DNA of 64,000 bases from Argyresthia goedartella (taxonomy: Eukaryota > Arthropoda > Insecta > Lepidoptera > Argyresthiidae). The stretch is from contig OX463812.1 in NCBI GenBank assembly GCA_949825045.1, forward strand, positions 3,766,661 to 3,830,660, read 5' to 3'. The stretch's first letter is position 1, and each line of letters starts with the position of its first letter. This document shows positions 30,149-41,671 of this stretch, piece by piece. Below the pieces are notes generated by a model that saw only the letters and a program-made list of their open reading frames with translations, did not search any database and was not told where the DNA came from. Both the position numbers and the translations under genes were made by a program.

Positions 30149-31222
30149 ATGTCGGAAAGTAAGAATCAAAATTTTTCACATGAAAAATTACGTGGACGGG
30201 AAAATTACGTCGAATGGAAATTTGTTATGAAAAATGCATTGATTCACAACAATTTATGGATCTGTATCAGTGGTTACGGTGCGGATGATAAAACAACGTC
30301 CGAGGTGAGAAATCGACGTGATGAAATAGCTAAATCTAATATTTGCTTGGCCGTCGAAAAGTCATGTTTTTCTCATTTAATGTCGGCGGAGACGGCAAAA
30401 GAAGCCTGGAATGCACTGGAACGTGCTTATGATGATAAGGGACTCGGTTCAAGAGTAAGAACTCTCCAGAACTTATGCGCTGTCAAATTTGAAAACTTCG
30501 CGAACATGGAAGCTTACGTCAATGAAGTTTTGTCATTAGCACAGCAATTGGCGAACATGAACAAGCCTGTTGACGACGAGTTTCTTGGTGCGCTGATGCT
30601 CAAAGGTTTACCGACAGAGTATGAGCCCATGATCATGGCACTAGAGCATTCGGGAGCTGCCATCACATCTGATCTAGTCAAATCCATACTGCTACAGGAT
30701 CAACGTTGGACTACTCGTGGAGATTCGAGTGAGTGCTTATATTCTACCAGAAAAGGCACTACTACGAGTGACTCCTGGACAAGAAAAGCGCAGCAGCACA
30801 AGGGAAAAGCGAAGGATAGTTCTGATCGAAGGAGAGAACCGTGGTGCTGGAAATGCAGACAGAAAGGACATCTGAAGAAAGACTGTCGGAACGAGAAGAG
30901 TTCTTCAGGAAACTTTGTGTTGACAGCATTCAGTACTAGTACGGGCTCGGAATCTTCGTGGTACATAGACTCAGGTGCGACAAATTGCATGACTGGCAGG
31001 CGCGATTTGCTGACAGACTTTAAATCGCGTGGTGGTTTCGTCACCATTGCTAGTGAAGAGAAACTTCAGTGTACAGGTATAGGTAACGTTGTGTTGTCGG
31101 ATGACGCGACGTTGACTGACGTGTTTTTTATACCTAAGCTGTCTGTGAATCTTATATCTGTTTTCCAATTGATTAAGAACGGCTGTACTGTAAATTTTGA
31201 TAATAAGGGTTGTACAATTTAA
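30149..31222 (+). pseudogene. gag-pol: copia Gag and protease
   Basis: The 357-codon ORF starts at the ATG 40 bases after the LTR. Residues 1-210 are the copia-type Gag (KLRGRENYVEWKF near the start, VMLKGLP-like ALMLKGLPTEYEP in the middle). The zinc knuckle CWKCRQKGHLKKDC is near residues 231-244. The protease active site WYIDSGATNCMT is near residues 271-282. A TAA at 31220-31222 stops the frame, which continues open behind it. Confidence 0.88.
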
Positions 31223-31225
31223 AAT

Positions 31226-31765
31226 TTGAGCGATGTTTTGATTAAAGCAAATGACGTAGGAGGTGCATATAAACTTCAGACCTGCAGTCTAAGGGCAAAT
31301 CTAACGATTAGCACTGCAACTTGGCATCAAAGACTTGGTCACTTGAGCGGCCATAATATGAAGCTTTTGAGGCTGGGACTTGCTAATGACATTAGTTTTC
31401 AGGTGGACCCTCGTAAAGATGTTGCTTGTGAGGTTTGTTTGAAAGGAAAGCAAGCCCGTTTTCCTTTTCCTAGCAATCCTGAGAAGTCTGTGGCTGCAAA
31501 ACGGTTGGATTTAATCCATACCGATTTGTGTGGTCCATTGCCGGTGAATTCCCTTGGATGCAAGAGGTACATCCTGACGTTCTTGGATGATCATTCGAGG
31601 AAGATGTTCGTGTACTTCCTGAAGCGTAAGAGCGAGGTAAGTGAATACACTAAAAACTTTATTAAGCTAGTGGAAACACAAACTGGTGATAAAGTCAAGG
31701 TTTTGAGGTCGGATAACGGGACGGAGTATGTAAATGGGGACCTTGAAGACTTTTTGAAGGATTAG
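31226..31765 (+). pseudogene. copia integrase, N-terminal and core part
   Basis: In the same frame as gag. The zinc-binding pre-integrase segment (WHQRLGHLSGHN ... CEVCLKGKQ) is followed by the integrase core with DLIHTDLCGPLP (first Asp) and LRSDNGTEYVN (second Asp). A TAG at 31763-31765 ends the ORF ahead of the catalytic Glu. Confidence 0.88.
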
Positions 31766-31786
31766 GGAATTGTCCACCAGGTAACT

Positions 31787-33118
31787 GTGCCGTACAGTCC
31801 GCAACAGAATGCCTGCGCGGAGCGGCTGAACAGGACGCTCCTGGAAAAAGTAAGGTGCCTGTTATACACTTCAAACGTAGACCACAAATTTTGGGCAGAA
31901 GCTGCCAACACTGCAGCTCATTTAGTGAATGTGTCACCTTCGAAAAGGCTCTCGGGGAAAACTCCTGAGGAGGCCTGGACCGGTAAAAAGGTGAGCTTGA
32001 AACACTTACGAGTGTTTGGCTGCGAAGCTTATGCTCACATTGATAAAGTGAAGCGGAATAAGCTTGAACCAAAGAGCAAGCGTTGTATATTTCTTGGATA
32101 TGAGAACAATGGGTATAGGCTCTACGATTTGGCGAAAAATGAAGTTTTTCGTAGTTGTGACGTTGTTTTCAATGAAACAATCTTTCCAGGAGTCAAGAGC
32201 AAGCGGTCCGTGGAGATATTCTTTCCGACAAGTGACGACGGTGTCATTGATGACGAGAGTCATGTGGAAGATGAGCCTGAGGTTGAGCTTGAGGCGGAGA
32301 ATGCGGAGTTACCGTTCCCACAGAATGTAAAGATTCAGGTTGAGGCGGAGAGGCCAGCAGCGCCTGAAGTTTGGTTTGAGGCGAACGAGCAGGTACCGAG
32401 CTCATCTACTGATACAGGCGGTAGACCACGGGAGCCACATGCAGATGGACCTGCCTTTAATTTACGGCCCAGAATACCGAGGACAATGTCTGCACTCGAG
32501 ATAGAGTTGAATGAGCCGACAACTGTCAAGGAGGCTTTGCAATCGAGCGATAGCAAGCTATGGCGGCAAGCTATGCAAGACGAGATTGACTCATTCAATA
32601 AGCATGAAGCTTGGGAGCTCGTTGACAGACCGGCGGATAAGAACATTGTCAAGAATCGGTGGCTGTTTAAAATTAAACGCGACGTGAATGGAAAAATAGC
32701 GTGTTACAGAGCGCGATTAGTTGCGAAGGGGTTTACCCAAAAGTTCGGAATTGACTACTTGGATACGTACTCTCCAGTTGTTCGGCATAGTTCGTTGAGA
32801 ATGTTGCTGTCTCTTGCGGTGGAGCTAGATCTGAAGATTGATCACCTTGACGTCAAAACTGCCTTCTTGAATGGTAACTTGAGCGAGGAGATTTATATGT
32901 CACAGCCGGAAGGATTCATAGGACAAGGCGATGAGCATAAAGTCTACAGACTCAAGAAAGCCGTGTATGGTTTAAAGCAGGCGTCTCGTGCCTGGTACGA
33001 TAAGGTAAAGCAAGTTTTACTCAAAGAAAAGTTCACGCAGAGTAAGCATGAGAGCTGCATCTTCAGTCGTCGAGTGGGTAAGCGAACCAACCAAGCGAAT
33101 CGCACTATATGTAGATGA
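31787..33118 (+). pseudogene. copia integrase C-terminus and reverse transcriptase N-terminus
   Basis: Still in the gag frame. It begins with YSPQQNACAERLNRTLLEK, which carries the integrase Glu, then the GKTPEEAW and HLRVFGCEAY segments. The RT starts near residue 245 (SKLWRQAMQDEIDSF) and shows RLVAKGFTQ, DVKTAFLNG and AVYGLKQASRAWY. The frame is lost around 33080-33100, just before the catalytic YVDDFFVF, which is readable in another frame. Confidence 0.88.
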
Positions 33119-33284
33119 TTTTTTCGTTTTCTACGATTGTGACGAGCTTGCTAAAAAGCTGAAAACGTCATTGAAGTCTCACTTTACTATTAAGGAGTTA
33201 GGTTAGGTTAAACATATGCTAGGCATAAAAGTAGATCGTACTAGTAGTGAGTTGAAACTGAGTCAGAAAAACTAAATTGAACAG
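33119..33284 (+). pseudogene. copia RT catalytic segment, broken
   Basis: The YVDD box and the following 60 residues are readable but interrupted by a TAG in GTTAGGTTAGG near 33205 and a TAA near 33273. Confidence 0.75.
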
Positions 33285-34020
33285 TTGCTTGAACGTTTCG
33301 GTATGAGCGACTGTAAAGGCGCAAAGACGCCCTTGGACGTAGGTCTGAAGTTTTCTGATAGCACTAACCACGATAGTCGATTACCATATCAGGAATTGAT
33401 AGGATCTTTAATGTACTTGTCTGTGACATCTAGACCTGACATTTCATTTGCTGTAAGTTTTCTTAGTCAGTATAATACCCGCTACACCGCGGAACATTTT
33501 GCCGCGGCCAAACGTGTGTTGCGTTATTTGAAAAGCACAATGAATTTGGGTCTAGTGTACAGGAAAAATGTTGAGCATGATAAGTTTCGTGTTTATGGTT
33601 TTACCGATGCTGATTGGGCTAACGGAGCCGATCGTAAATCATACACGGGATATATCTATAAACTAGGTAGAAATGTAATTTCCTGGGGTTGTTACAAACA
33701 ATCTTGTATCGCACTTTCGTCTACCGAGGCGGAGTACATAGCTTTGTCTGAAGCGGCCAAAGAGGCGGTATACGTCCGTGCGGTTCTTACTGAATTAACA
33801 GGTCAGAGAAACACTGTAACCCTGTATAGTGATAATCAGTCTGCGGTCTAAGCACGTAGACATTAGGTATCACTATATTCGTGAGGCTGTTGACAATGAA
33901 GTCATTAAGTTGTCATATATGCCTACAGAGCAGATGACTGCTGATGTGCTCACGAAGGCACTGCCTACTTGTAAGCACCAGCCGTTTGTTCAAGATATGC
34001 TGAAAGTCGTCCAAGATTAA
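33285..34020 (+). pseudogene. copia RT C-terminus and RNase H
   Basis: The ORF 33285-33851 contains the RT thumb (LPYQELIGSLMYLSVTSRPD) and RNase H with TDADWANGADRKSYTGY, SSTEAEYIALSEAAKE and LYSDNQSA. A short deletion and frame change at about 33845 then lead to SKHVDIRYHYIREAV and the C-terminus, ending at 34020, eight bases before the 3' LTR. Confidence 0.85.
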
Positions 34021-34027
34021 GAGGGCG

Positions 34028-34195
34028 TGTTGGAGGTTTCATTGTAGCCTCCTTGCTTTAATCCTGGCCAACTTCGTAGTGTTATGACTTAACTGTCATT
34101 GTCACTCTTGTGAATGTCGTATTCTTCATCCTATGTGCTGAATAAACTCTGGGTTATATTTTTACAAATATGTGGTTTAATTATCAAATACATTA
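34028..34195 (+). repeat. 3' LTR of the copia element
   Basis: 168 bp, with two differences from the 5' LTR (G/A in CCTCCTTRCTTT and G/C in CTCTGGSTTAT). It is preceded by the purine-rich AAGAGGGCG. Confidence 0.93.
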
Positions 34196-34200
34196 GTCCA
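34196..34200. repeat. target site duplication GTCCA, right
   Basis: Matches 29936-29940 across the copia insertion. Confidence 0.95.
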
Positions 34201-35560
34201 GTTTAAAGAACCAGTTTGTTATTATGTGATTAGTTTCGAATTTACATAGGTTCACAATTTTATGATTTTTGTTAATTATATTGTAGAGTCTGGGTCCTTG
34301 AAAGACGAGGAATCTGTTTAAAAAGAAAGTTTTGCTTTTGACAGCAGGGCATACGTCAACATTTTACCTGGTTTACTGATTTCATTCAAGTCAGGAGTGA
34401 GAGAGTGTTATTTCAGTGTGGTATATAATATGTACCATTGTCTGATGGTGAGAGTGTCTAATATTTCATGTAGTGTCCTGGTTGGGAACCTATATGATTT
34501 GAATAGACTAATTTTTAGTACGAGTCTTTGTGCTTGTTCAACAGCTAGTATATGAGTCTTTGGGGATCCACCTCATAATGTGATTCCATATGTGACTTAT
34601 GGCCTCTTATAGTTGATTTATCACTTGCAGCTTGTCGAAGCTGCTTAAAGACATAGGCTAGTTTCCTGATACGTTTGGATAGATTTTGCGCTTGGTCTTT
34701 AAAAATTGGATTACAATCTATTAATATACCTAGATATTTAGTAAAATTGGTGCTTAAAATTTGAGGATATGTGCAGGTATTTTTGGTGGGTAGGAGAATT
34801 TATGGGAGATAATATTCAAGATTTTGAAAATTTCGGTGCTTTCAGGCTCAAATATAAACCGGGTTTCAACCCGGTTTATATTTGAGAACATCATTTATGT
34901 GGTTTTGTCTGAATTTCGTGTAAGATAATTAGCTGCTAGCCAATGTTAAACGTAGTTGAAGCCCTTTTTGAGCTACTGTCAAGGCATCTGTCTAAGTTTC
35001 AGCTGTTAAAGTGAAAGTTGTGTCATCAGCGTAGGAGAAAATTTTACATTGTGGAAGGTTTAGAACGCATAGATCATTTATGTAACGTAGGAACAGTTTA
35101 AGGCCGAGTAAACTGCCCTGAGAGACTCCATAAGAAATCGGGAGTGCATCACTAACATGCTCATCTATTTTGACTCGTTAAGTTCTTTTTGGCAGGTAAC
35201 TTTCGAATAGACTAAGTTGAATTCCCCTTATGACCAGTGATTCAAGTTTATTGATGAGAAGTTGGATAGAAACTGTGTTGAAAGCTTCCGCTAAGTCCAG
35301 GTAAATTGTGACACATTTTTGTTTTTTTAAAGGTCTTTGGAGATTGCCTTTGTAAAAGCTAAAAAAGCGTCATCCGCCTGTCTAATTGTCAGTAAGTTAT
35401 TTTGTTCAAGACATTTTACTAATACATTGTTTAATATTCTTTCAAATAGTTTACATAAGGTAGTTAGTACTGAGAAAGGCCTGTACTTGTTTTCACCGCT
35501 TCTATCACCATCCTTGTGTAAAGGACACATGATAGATTTCTTTAGATCATTCTCATTCAA
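34201..35560 (-). pseudogene. LINE-C reverse transcriptase, decayed
   Basis: The best stretch is the 77-codon ORF at 35560-35327 with KKSIMCPLHKDGD and YRPFSVLTTLCKLFERI, RT motifs 0 to 2. Further along the minus strand a readable SYGVSQGSLLG and the catalytic SYADDTTF (near 35038-35012) appear between stops. The remainder to the copia junction is heavily mutated and contains a perfect 19-bp palindrome. Confidence 0.7.
34847..34886. other. perfect 19-bp palindrome
   Basis: The arms at 34847-34865 and 34868-34886 are exact reverse complements (CTCAAATATAAACCGGGTT and its complement) with a 2-base spacer TC. Confidence 0.9.
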
Positions 35561-35717
35561 TCTCGCTCCGCGCTTTGAGCTACCGGTTCTGTGCAGACGC
35601 GTGTGCTAAACAAATAATCAACAATGTTTTTCTACTGTACGGTTAGCTTTGTGGCGTTCAAATATAGTTCTTAGTGACTCAACTCAAGGTTCAAATATTT
35701 TTGAGTGTTTCGCAACT

Positions 35718-36690
35718 ATGTCGAAGGTGGACTGTCACTGCAAGGAATGTAATAAAATAGTGATCGATGGAGTATTATGCAGTAATTGCAATGGATCCCT
35801 CCATTTTAGGTGCTGTGGACTTGCTGAAAGTACTCATCGCAAGATGCGTGCCCGTACCCGAGAAAAAAGCGACGTGGCATTGTCCCAAGTGCAGAAATTC
35901 AAGTTCATCCTCGAAATCAAACTTTGGCTCCGATTCTTCCAGTGCTGCTAATAAGACTTACCTAGGAAAAGCAGATGTTCTTCAGGAAATAAAGGCATTC
36001 CGAGCAGATTTCACCACTGTGCACTCGGATATTACTACCCTCAAGTTAAATATGCAAGCTTGTTCGACCGGAGTTCAAGATCTGAACAATAAATGGAATC
36101 ATGTGGATTCCCGTTTTTCCAGCATAGAGGACAGGTTTATTGAAGTGGAACAGCAGTCTGGATTCATGAATAAACTGCAATCTGATCTTGATGCCGCTAA
36201 TATCTATATTAATAAAATACAAAGCGATAATGACATCCACCAGCAGATTTTGAGAATGAATAACATTTAAATTTCAGGTATTCCCTTAAAAAGAGGTGAA
36301 AACTTAATGACCCTTCTTAGCGCCATAATCGGGGCAGTGGGCTTAAACTTGGATGTGAGCTGTGTCGATAGCATTCACCAGGTGCGTCGTTTCTTTGTCG
36401 GTCCAGATCAGTCGTCGCAAGCCCAGCCACTGGCGCTGGTAGTGAAGTTCCTTCGCCGTATTTACAATGAAGAGCTTCTGTCAACAGTACGAACTAGAAG
36501 AGGACTCACTACCTCCAGTCTTGGCTTCGATGGCCCCGCAGTCAATATTTATCTGAGCGATCACCTGACTCCCGAAAAAAAGCTGCTACTGAAGCGTGCC
36601 CGTGAACTAAAAAAGGAGCCTAAGATCTCCGAAGTTCGGGATTGTAAGATTTTAGCTAGGAAAAATGACACTTCTAGTGATAGGTCATAA
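35718..36690 (+). pseudogene. LINE ORF1 with zinc finger, coiled coil and FP-type domain
   Basis: The ATG at 35718 starts MSKVDCHCKECNKIVIDG, followed by LCSNCNGSLHFRCC, the first part of a PHD-like finger. A frame change near 35840 puts the last pair (WHCPKC) into the frame of 35767-36270. That stretch continues with a Ser-rich linker and a probable coiled coil. A TAA at 36268-36270 breaks the frame, and the same frame carries on to 36690 with the FP-type domain (VRRFFVGP, LSDHLTPEKKLLLKRAREL). No ORF2 follows, so this is the 5' part of a truncated LINE. Confidence 0.7.
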
Positions 36691-36885
36691 ATAGGTATAA
36701 AAAAAAATCATCATAGGTCATAAAAAAAAACTTTGATTTCAACAAAAATAAATGACTCCTTTGTTGGCTAACTTATCCTTTTGTGAGAGAATTTGGTTGC
36801 ATTACAAGGTTTTGTCTATATTGCTTTCTTTGTTGCACTTTTCATCCACTTTACTTTTTAATAACTACGAATCCACAACTAATAA

Positions 36886-37128
36886 TAATACCTTGGACAC
36901 TATTTACACACATTGATCTAGCCCCAAACTAGGATTCCCTGTTTCTTGGGTACTAGACAACGATACACATACTTATATAGATAAATATTATACTTAGATA
37001 GATAAACAACCATGACTAGGGTACAAACATCGGTTCTCGTCAAACAAATATTTGCCCCCACCGGGACTCGAACCCGGGACCCTTGGCTTCGTAGGCAGGG
37101 TCACTGCCGCCTCGGCCATTCGGTCGCC
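36886..37128 (-). mobile_element. tRNA-derived SINE, copy 1
   Basis: On the minus strand the element starts with a tRNA-like head containing an A-box-like segment and a B box (GGTTCGAGTCC). It continues through CAAATATTTGTTTGACGAG and GGAATCCTAGTTTGGGGC to GTGTCCAAGGTATTATTATT. RNA polymerase III promoter elements are thus internal. The copy at 56988-57240 is about 90% identical. Confidence 0.85.
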
Positions 37129-37640
37129 ACTAAAAATTAAAACTAACAATAGCCGTTAAAACTATCTATATATTATATAATATGTCAACACCATCGTTCT
37201 AATTGTGATACTTGGCCGTAGTGTGAGAGACATATTCGTCCAGTGGCGGTATTTTATGAACGCACGACATTCAGCATTCAGTCAAAACAATGATATCGGC
37301 CTCTATGTTAATTTATGCGAGAAGAGTACAGAAACTGTCAAAGTCGCGGTTTATGCTTTTGATGTTTTGATACAGAATTTTTTGTTTCTTTTGAGGCTGG
37401 GGAATTAGAGAAGGGCACTGCTTAGCCTAGCAGATAAGAGAGAAACTTAAATTTAAATTATCTATGTTATTAATTAACTTATTCATCTATTTTAATTTAT
37501 AAGTTATATGTAAAAGTGCTGTATACATTTTGTACTACGGCGCTCTTAGGCGCCACCATAATCGATAGAATTTATGTACCTAGCAACAACGCAGCGTTTT
37601 TTTTGGCCGGACAAACTATGTCACCTGTTTTGTGGTCACT
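37129..37640. other. unassigned spacer
   Basis: No gene supported; the ORFs at 37205-37408 and 37516-37698 have no known motif and the latter overlaps the antisense gag remains. Confidence 0.45.
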
Positions 37641-37649
37641 TTGTTTTTT

Positions 37650-38292
37650 GTATCGTAGGCACGTTACACATTTTGGCGATGCAGACTTTTTAGTGTAGTC
37701 GGTCGTCAGGTGCCCTAGTTCGCCGCAGTGTCCACAAGTAGGTTTCGCCTCTTTGTAGGTCTTGGCAGCATGTCCATACTGCTGACAGTTGAAACATCTT
37801 GTTACTAGGGTGAAATCTCTTACAGTACAAGATGGCCAATTTATGAAACATAATTATGAAAACCCTGTTCTGTTTCATGAGAGCGTTGCGGATTTCGGCA
37901 GGTACTTCGATGATGTAATTTGAGGCCTCCGTATTATTTTTGTTTATTTGTGGCTCAACTTTATTGAGGTTCAATAAACAATTTTTTTTTCAAAGACACA
38001 TTCGAACACCTCGCTCTCTGTTAGGGAAGTAGGTACTCCAAAAAATGTGATTCTCGGCTTACGTTTAGAGGGCTCATCCACAGTTAGCCCTAAGTTTTTC
38101 AATATCTTCTTTATGGTGAGTGCTAATAACGACTCCACCATTTTTTGTCTTTCGACATCCACGGACATGGAATTTCATGATTTCAGGGCAAATATTTTTT
38201 AACAAGTTCTTAAGTCTCGTCACTGGACTTCTTGTGGTCATTGGGGTATAGCACAAGAAGTACTGTAGTTTGACTACCAGCACAGTGTCCAT
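37650..38292 (-). pseudogene. LINE gag-like ORF1 with zinc knuckles, decayed
   Basis: On the minus strand, pieces in three frames line up: MDTVLVVKLQYF and SPVTRLKNLLKN near 38290-38190, KPRITFFGVPTSLTESEVFE near 38070, IIEVPAEIRNALMKQNRVFI near 37900, then the knuckles CFNCQQYGHAAKTY and CGHCGELGHLTTDY near 37800-37700. This is the order of a Jockey/R1-type ORF1. In both knuckles the last Cys is replaced by Tyr. At least two frameshifts are present. Confidence 0.65.
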
Positions 38293-39398
38293 TGTGTTGT
38301 CACTGTCTTGGAGATTTTGGCACTGACAGGTAGACGGGGGCGGCGAACGGGTGGTTGTAACAACCCCCCCTTCGGCATTTGAAATACAATGAATGAACCC
38401 TACGAGTTTCCCGAACTATTCTATGAAAAGTAAATTTAAAGATATAACCAACTAACCATTGATTTAATGTCAGACGGAATTAAACCCTTACGTATTTTTT
38501 TATTGGCATATTTCTCCAATTGGAAAGATTCTAATAACAACGATTGAGAATATCTTATTTAGATGATTTGGCCAAAGAAGTGAGTGATCGTCTATGGGTA
38601 GGACTGTAGACGTTGTGATAGTAATAACCTAAAGTTCTTTTTAGAGTGGTTTTGGTTAAACAGTATCGTTAAGAGGTTCCTCAGCCAGTGATGAATATAA
38701 GTGACATAAGAATATTGATAAGCATCGAGTCCGTGCTTATTAGAATAAATTCCAAGTAAGAAAACCATTTAAAAGACATTTGGATTACATGTGTTTATAA
38801 AGGAAGGTTTGTGCTAGAGCTCACGGCCAGAAGGGCCACGGGCCCTAGGGAAGGGCCCCACAACCCCGCCCAACACCAGTGGAGGTCAACCGAGTTCTAC
38901 AGACCCAAGACAGATGAAGTTAGATTTAGCTAAGCAAAATAAGATTAAATTTTATAATAAAAACCACTCAAAATTGTAAACAAAATTTATAAGAAAACAT
39001 AGGGTTAACTATGTGTTCATTAGTACGCTTTTGGCGTTATCTTTCACCTGTTTTGGGGCCATCCTCCTCCCACACATTTCCATATACAATCTACGTGACT
39101 GCAATATTTAAGACTGCTGAAGACCTGGAATTAGCCAACTGAATACACCAGCACCTACAGATAGTCTGAATCTACTCAAATCCCTCTCGAGTTAGTTTCC
39201 CTGCCAATCAACTACATAAATACTATTATGGATATATTTTTATATTATTTGATATTGTGATTTCTCTCATCCATCAGTCCAACATGTTTGTTGATCGGTT
39301 ACGGGATATTTTTATTTGCACATACTCGGTATTGAGGTTATCTTGAGAGACACGTCTGTTAAGTTTTATTCCGTAACCATGTGGATGGTATCCCGATA

Positions 39399-39400
<2 letters not shown>
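38293..39400. other. unassigned spacer
   Basis: No supported gene. There is a short GC palindrome-like cluster near 38825-38860 (GGGCCACGGGCCCTAGGG). Confidence 0.5.

Positions 39401-39458
<58 letters not shown>
39401..39458. repeat. (AT)n microsatellite, left of the mag-like element
   Basis: An almost pure AT run directly abuts the LTR; a matching run follows the other LTR at about 42651-42712. Confidence 0.9.
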
Positions 39459-39462
<4 letters not shown>

Positions 39463-39820
39463 GGGGACACACGGTTGTTGATTTGATTCTACGCGGGAAA
39501 CAGAACACAAGCGCGCGCCACCTGGCGTTGAACAGAGTCTTCGAGTTTGAGCTGCGAATCGACCGGGCCAGTGACCAAGTACGATCCGTCCAGAGCGGTC
39601 GAGCAGACCAGACGCCTAGAAACTGTTCCGTGTTCTGTGTACCGGTGTGACTATTGCAAATTATTACGGATTGCTAAGATTATTGTATAGAGGAGATATT
39701 AGAAGTGTTTTGTTATTTTCATCGAGTCAAGTCATTTCATTTCTCGGCAAACCGACACACCCTGTAGAAGCCCACGTAGACATCAACATGGCGGAAGATA
39801 CCTGTCAGCATCAGCCGTTA
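39459..39820 (+). repeat. 5' LTR of the mag-like element (maximal extent)
   Basis: It starts TGTCGGGGACACACGG and ends CAGCCGTTA. It appears identical to 42291-42652. It includes the ATG of the gag ORF at 39788. A shorter LTR ending at 39757 is the alternative. Confidence 0.7.
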
Positions 39821-40678
39821 TCAGAAGTGGGATCAGTGTCGGTTCATGAAGAAAACGACACCGGCGGTAACAGTGAAAATGACCGTTGGCGTACTCTGCT
39901 CGAAATTCAAAACGCGAACATGCGAGCGCTGATTGAGGCTATGCAGACGCCTAAGGCAAGCAGCAAAATCGAGCTACCCCAGTTTGATCCGGACAAGACC
40001 GACGCAGATGCGAGATCATGGTGCGCGACGGCGGAGTTGTGTTTTGCCGAAAAACCGCTAAAAGGTGGGTCCCTTATCCTGGCTATCAGCAAGGCCCTCA
40101 AGGGATCGGCATCCACATGGCTGTCACATACCGCGTACAAAGGCATGGATTGGAGCGAGTTCAAGATGCTGTTTATGACGAGATTTGCTGAGAACGAAAC
40201 TTTGGCAGGTAGTTTGATAAATTTCAAAAACGACAAACCGAGTGAGAAAGAAACATTCTCAGCATTTGCGAATCGCATGATGACCTCACTAATGAACCGT
40301 TGGAAAGATGCAAGCAAAGAGCAAATCGCAGTTGCAACCATTTTATCTCACATCTCGCAATTCGACTCGCGACTACAGAGGCTTGCATTCACCACCAATA
40401 TCACGACGAGAGACAAACTGCAGCAAGAATTACACGCGTTATCTCATCTCAAACGGAAGTTGAATACAACTGAACGTGAAACCTCGAGTGTGTCTGATGC
40501 CAAACGACCGAAAATGAATACTATCAAGTGCTTTGTCTGTGGAAAGCTTGGCCATAAGCGTTCCGAGTGCCGTAGTTCCACCAACCGGGAGCGGAGACCT
40601 GCGGCGACCGGCACGCAAGCGGCGGCCATGCAGCAGCCGGCGGCGGCGCGGCCGCTGACCTTCTACAAGTGTGGTTAA
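39788..40678 (+). pseudogene. gag: Gag of the mag-like element, cut in the second zinc knuckle
   Basis: The frame is open further upstream, but the ATG at 39788 is in good context (CAACATGG) and starts MAEDTCQHQPLSE. Residues about 60-240 are a Ty3-type capsid (IELPQFDPDKTDADARSWC, GSASTWL, FKMLFMTRFAENE). The first knuckle CFVCGKLGHKRSEC is near residues 238-251. An Ala/Arg-rich linker follows. In the second knuckle (YKCG, then PGHIAAQC) a TAA at 40676-40678 stops translation. Confidence 0.85.
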
Positions 40679-41671
40679 CCTGGCCATATCGCGGCGCAGT
40701 GCGGCGCGAGCAGCGGCGGTGGTGCGAGCGGCAGCGGCGCGGGCGCGGGCCCGACTCGCATGGAGCGGCGTGTAGATGTGTGCCTTGTGCATCCACCTTC
40801 TGGCACAATGGAACATAAAGGTGAGCTGTATCGTTTTGTGTACGATAGCTGTGCTGAATGCTCGCTTATTAAAGAGAGCTATGCGTCAAAATTTAGTGGT
40901 AAACGTGTTAACGATGTCATTTGATTGTCCGGTATTGGACAGTCGCGAATATTCAGCACAGAGCAAATTTTGTGTTTTGTATCAGTTAACGATCACCCTC
41001 TGGAACTTCTATTGCACGTTTTGCCCGACAAATATATGCACTACGACATCATGTTAGGACGCGAGATATTAAATCAGGGGTTTTCTGTTAACATGAGTGA
41101 GACGGAGTTTCTGTTAAATAAAGAGGCAATTGTTTGCGCGGTTAAGAGTGATGACAAAGTCCGACCCGATCTAAACGCGATAGATACAGACGTGACAGGT
41201 TCCGATAAGTCCGATTTAGTGGCGATATTAGACGGCTACTCTGATTTTTTCATAACGGGTTTACCCACGACGCGTGTTACAACTGGTGAACTCAATATAC
41301 GTCTTATAGACCCGAATCGCACGGTGCAGCGGCGACCGTATAGGATGTCCGAGGAAGAAAGACAGGTTGTTCGTGATAGAGTGGAGGAATTATTACAAGC
41401 GAATATCATTCGACCCAGTTCGTCCCCATTTGCGAGCCCAGCGTTACTAGTAGCCAAACGCGACGGTTCGGCCCGTATGTGCGTTGACTATCGCGAGCTT
41501 AACAATAACACCGTCGCGGATAGGTTCCCTTTACCGCTGATTGCTGACCAAATTGACCGTTATACTTTGAAAGCATTAAATTCAAATCGCACCTACAAAT
41601 ATGCCCATGAGCGCTTAAGGAGGATGCCAGAGAGCCATGTACCAGTTAAAGTTGAGTTAGATGAGAATTAA
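40679..41671 (+). pseudogene. pol: protease and RT N-terminus of the mag-like element, fused to the pol C-terminus
   Basis: After the gag stop the frame is open through a protease-like segment in which the expected DSG is DSC (VYDSCAECSL), until a TGA at 40922-40924. It reopens to 41671 with YDIMLGREIL, the pre-RT linker, and RT motifs 0-1 (VQRRPYRMSEEER, SPFASPALLVAKRDGS, MCVDYRELN). Near 41560 the RT breaks off and joins a segment (NRTYKYAHERLRRMPES) that looks like the region after integrase. About 2.5 kb of pol is therefore missing. Confidence 0.75.

Larger units (their letters stand above)
29941..34195 (+). mobile_element. Ty1/copia LTR retrotransposon with target duplication
   Basis: The 4255-bp element has 168-bp LTRs (29941-30108 and 34028-34195) differing at two positions, and 5-bp target duplications GTCCA. 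The order gag, protease, integrase, RT, RNase H identifies Ty1/copia. Coding is interrupted by at least four in-frame stops, a frameshift before the RT catalytic box and a deletion near the C-terminus, so the copy is inactive. Confidence 0.93.
29585..35565 (-). mobile_element. LINE-C, split by a copia element
   Basis: On the minus strand RT sequence starts near 35560, runs down to 34196, is interrupted by the copia insertion (29941-34195), and resumes at 29940 as a 3' UTR. The UTR ends in ATGAATAAACATTATTATTATT at about 29585-29605. The coding part is strongly decayed. Confidence 0.7.

Noticed and set aside
37016..37128. tRNA gene
   Set aside because: The A and B boxes belong to a SINE head: it continues into a long non-tRNA body and a second copy exists at 57.1 kb.
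39274..39510. ORF with alternating Ile-Tyr
   Set aside because: Translation of the (AT)n microsatellite.
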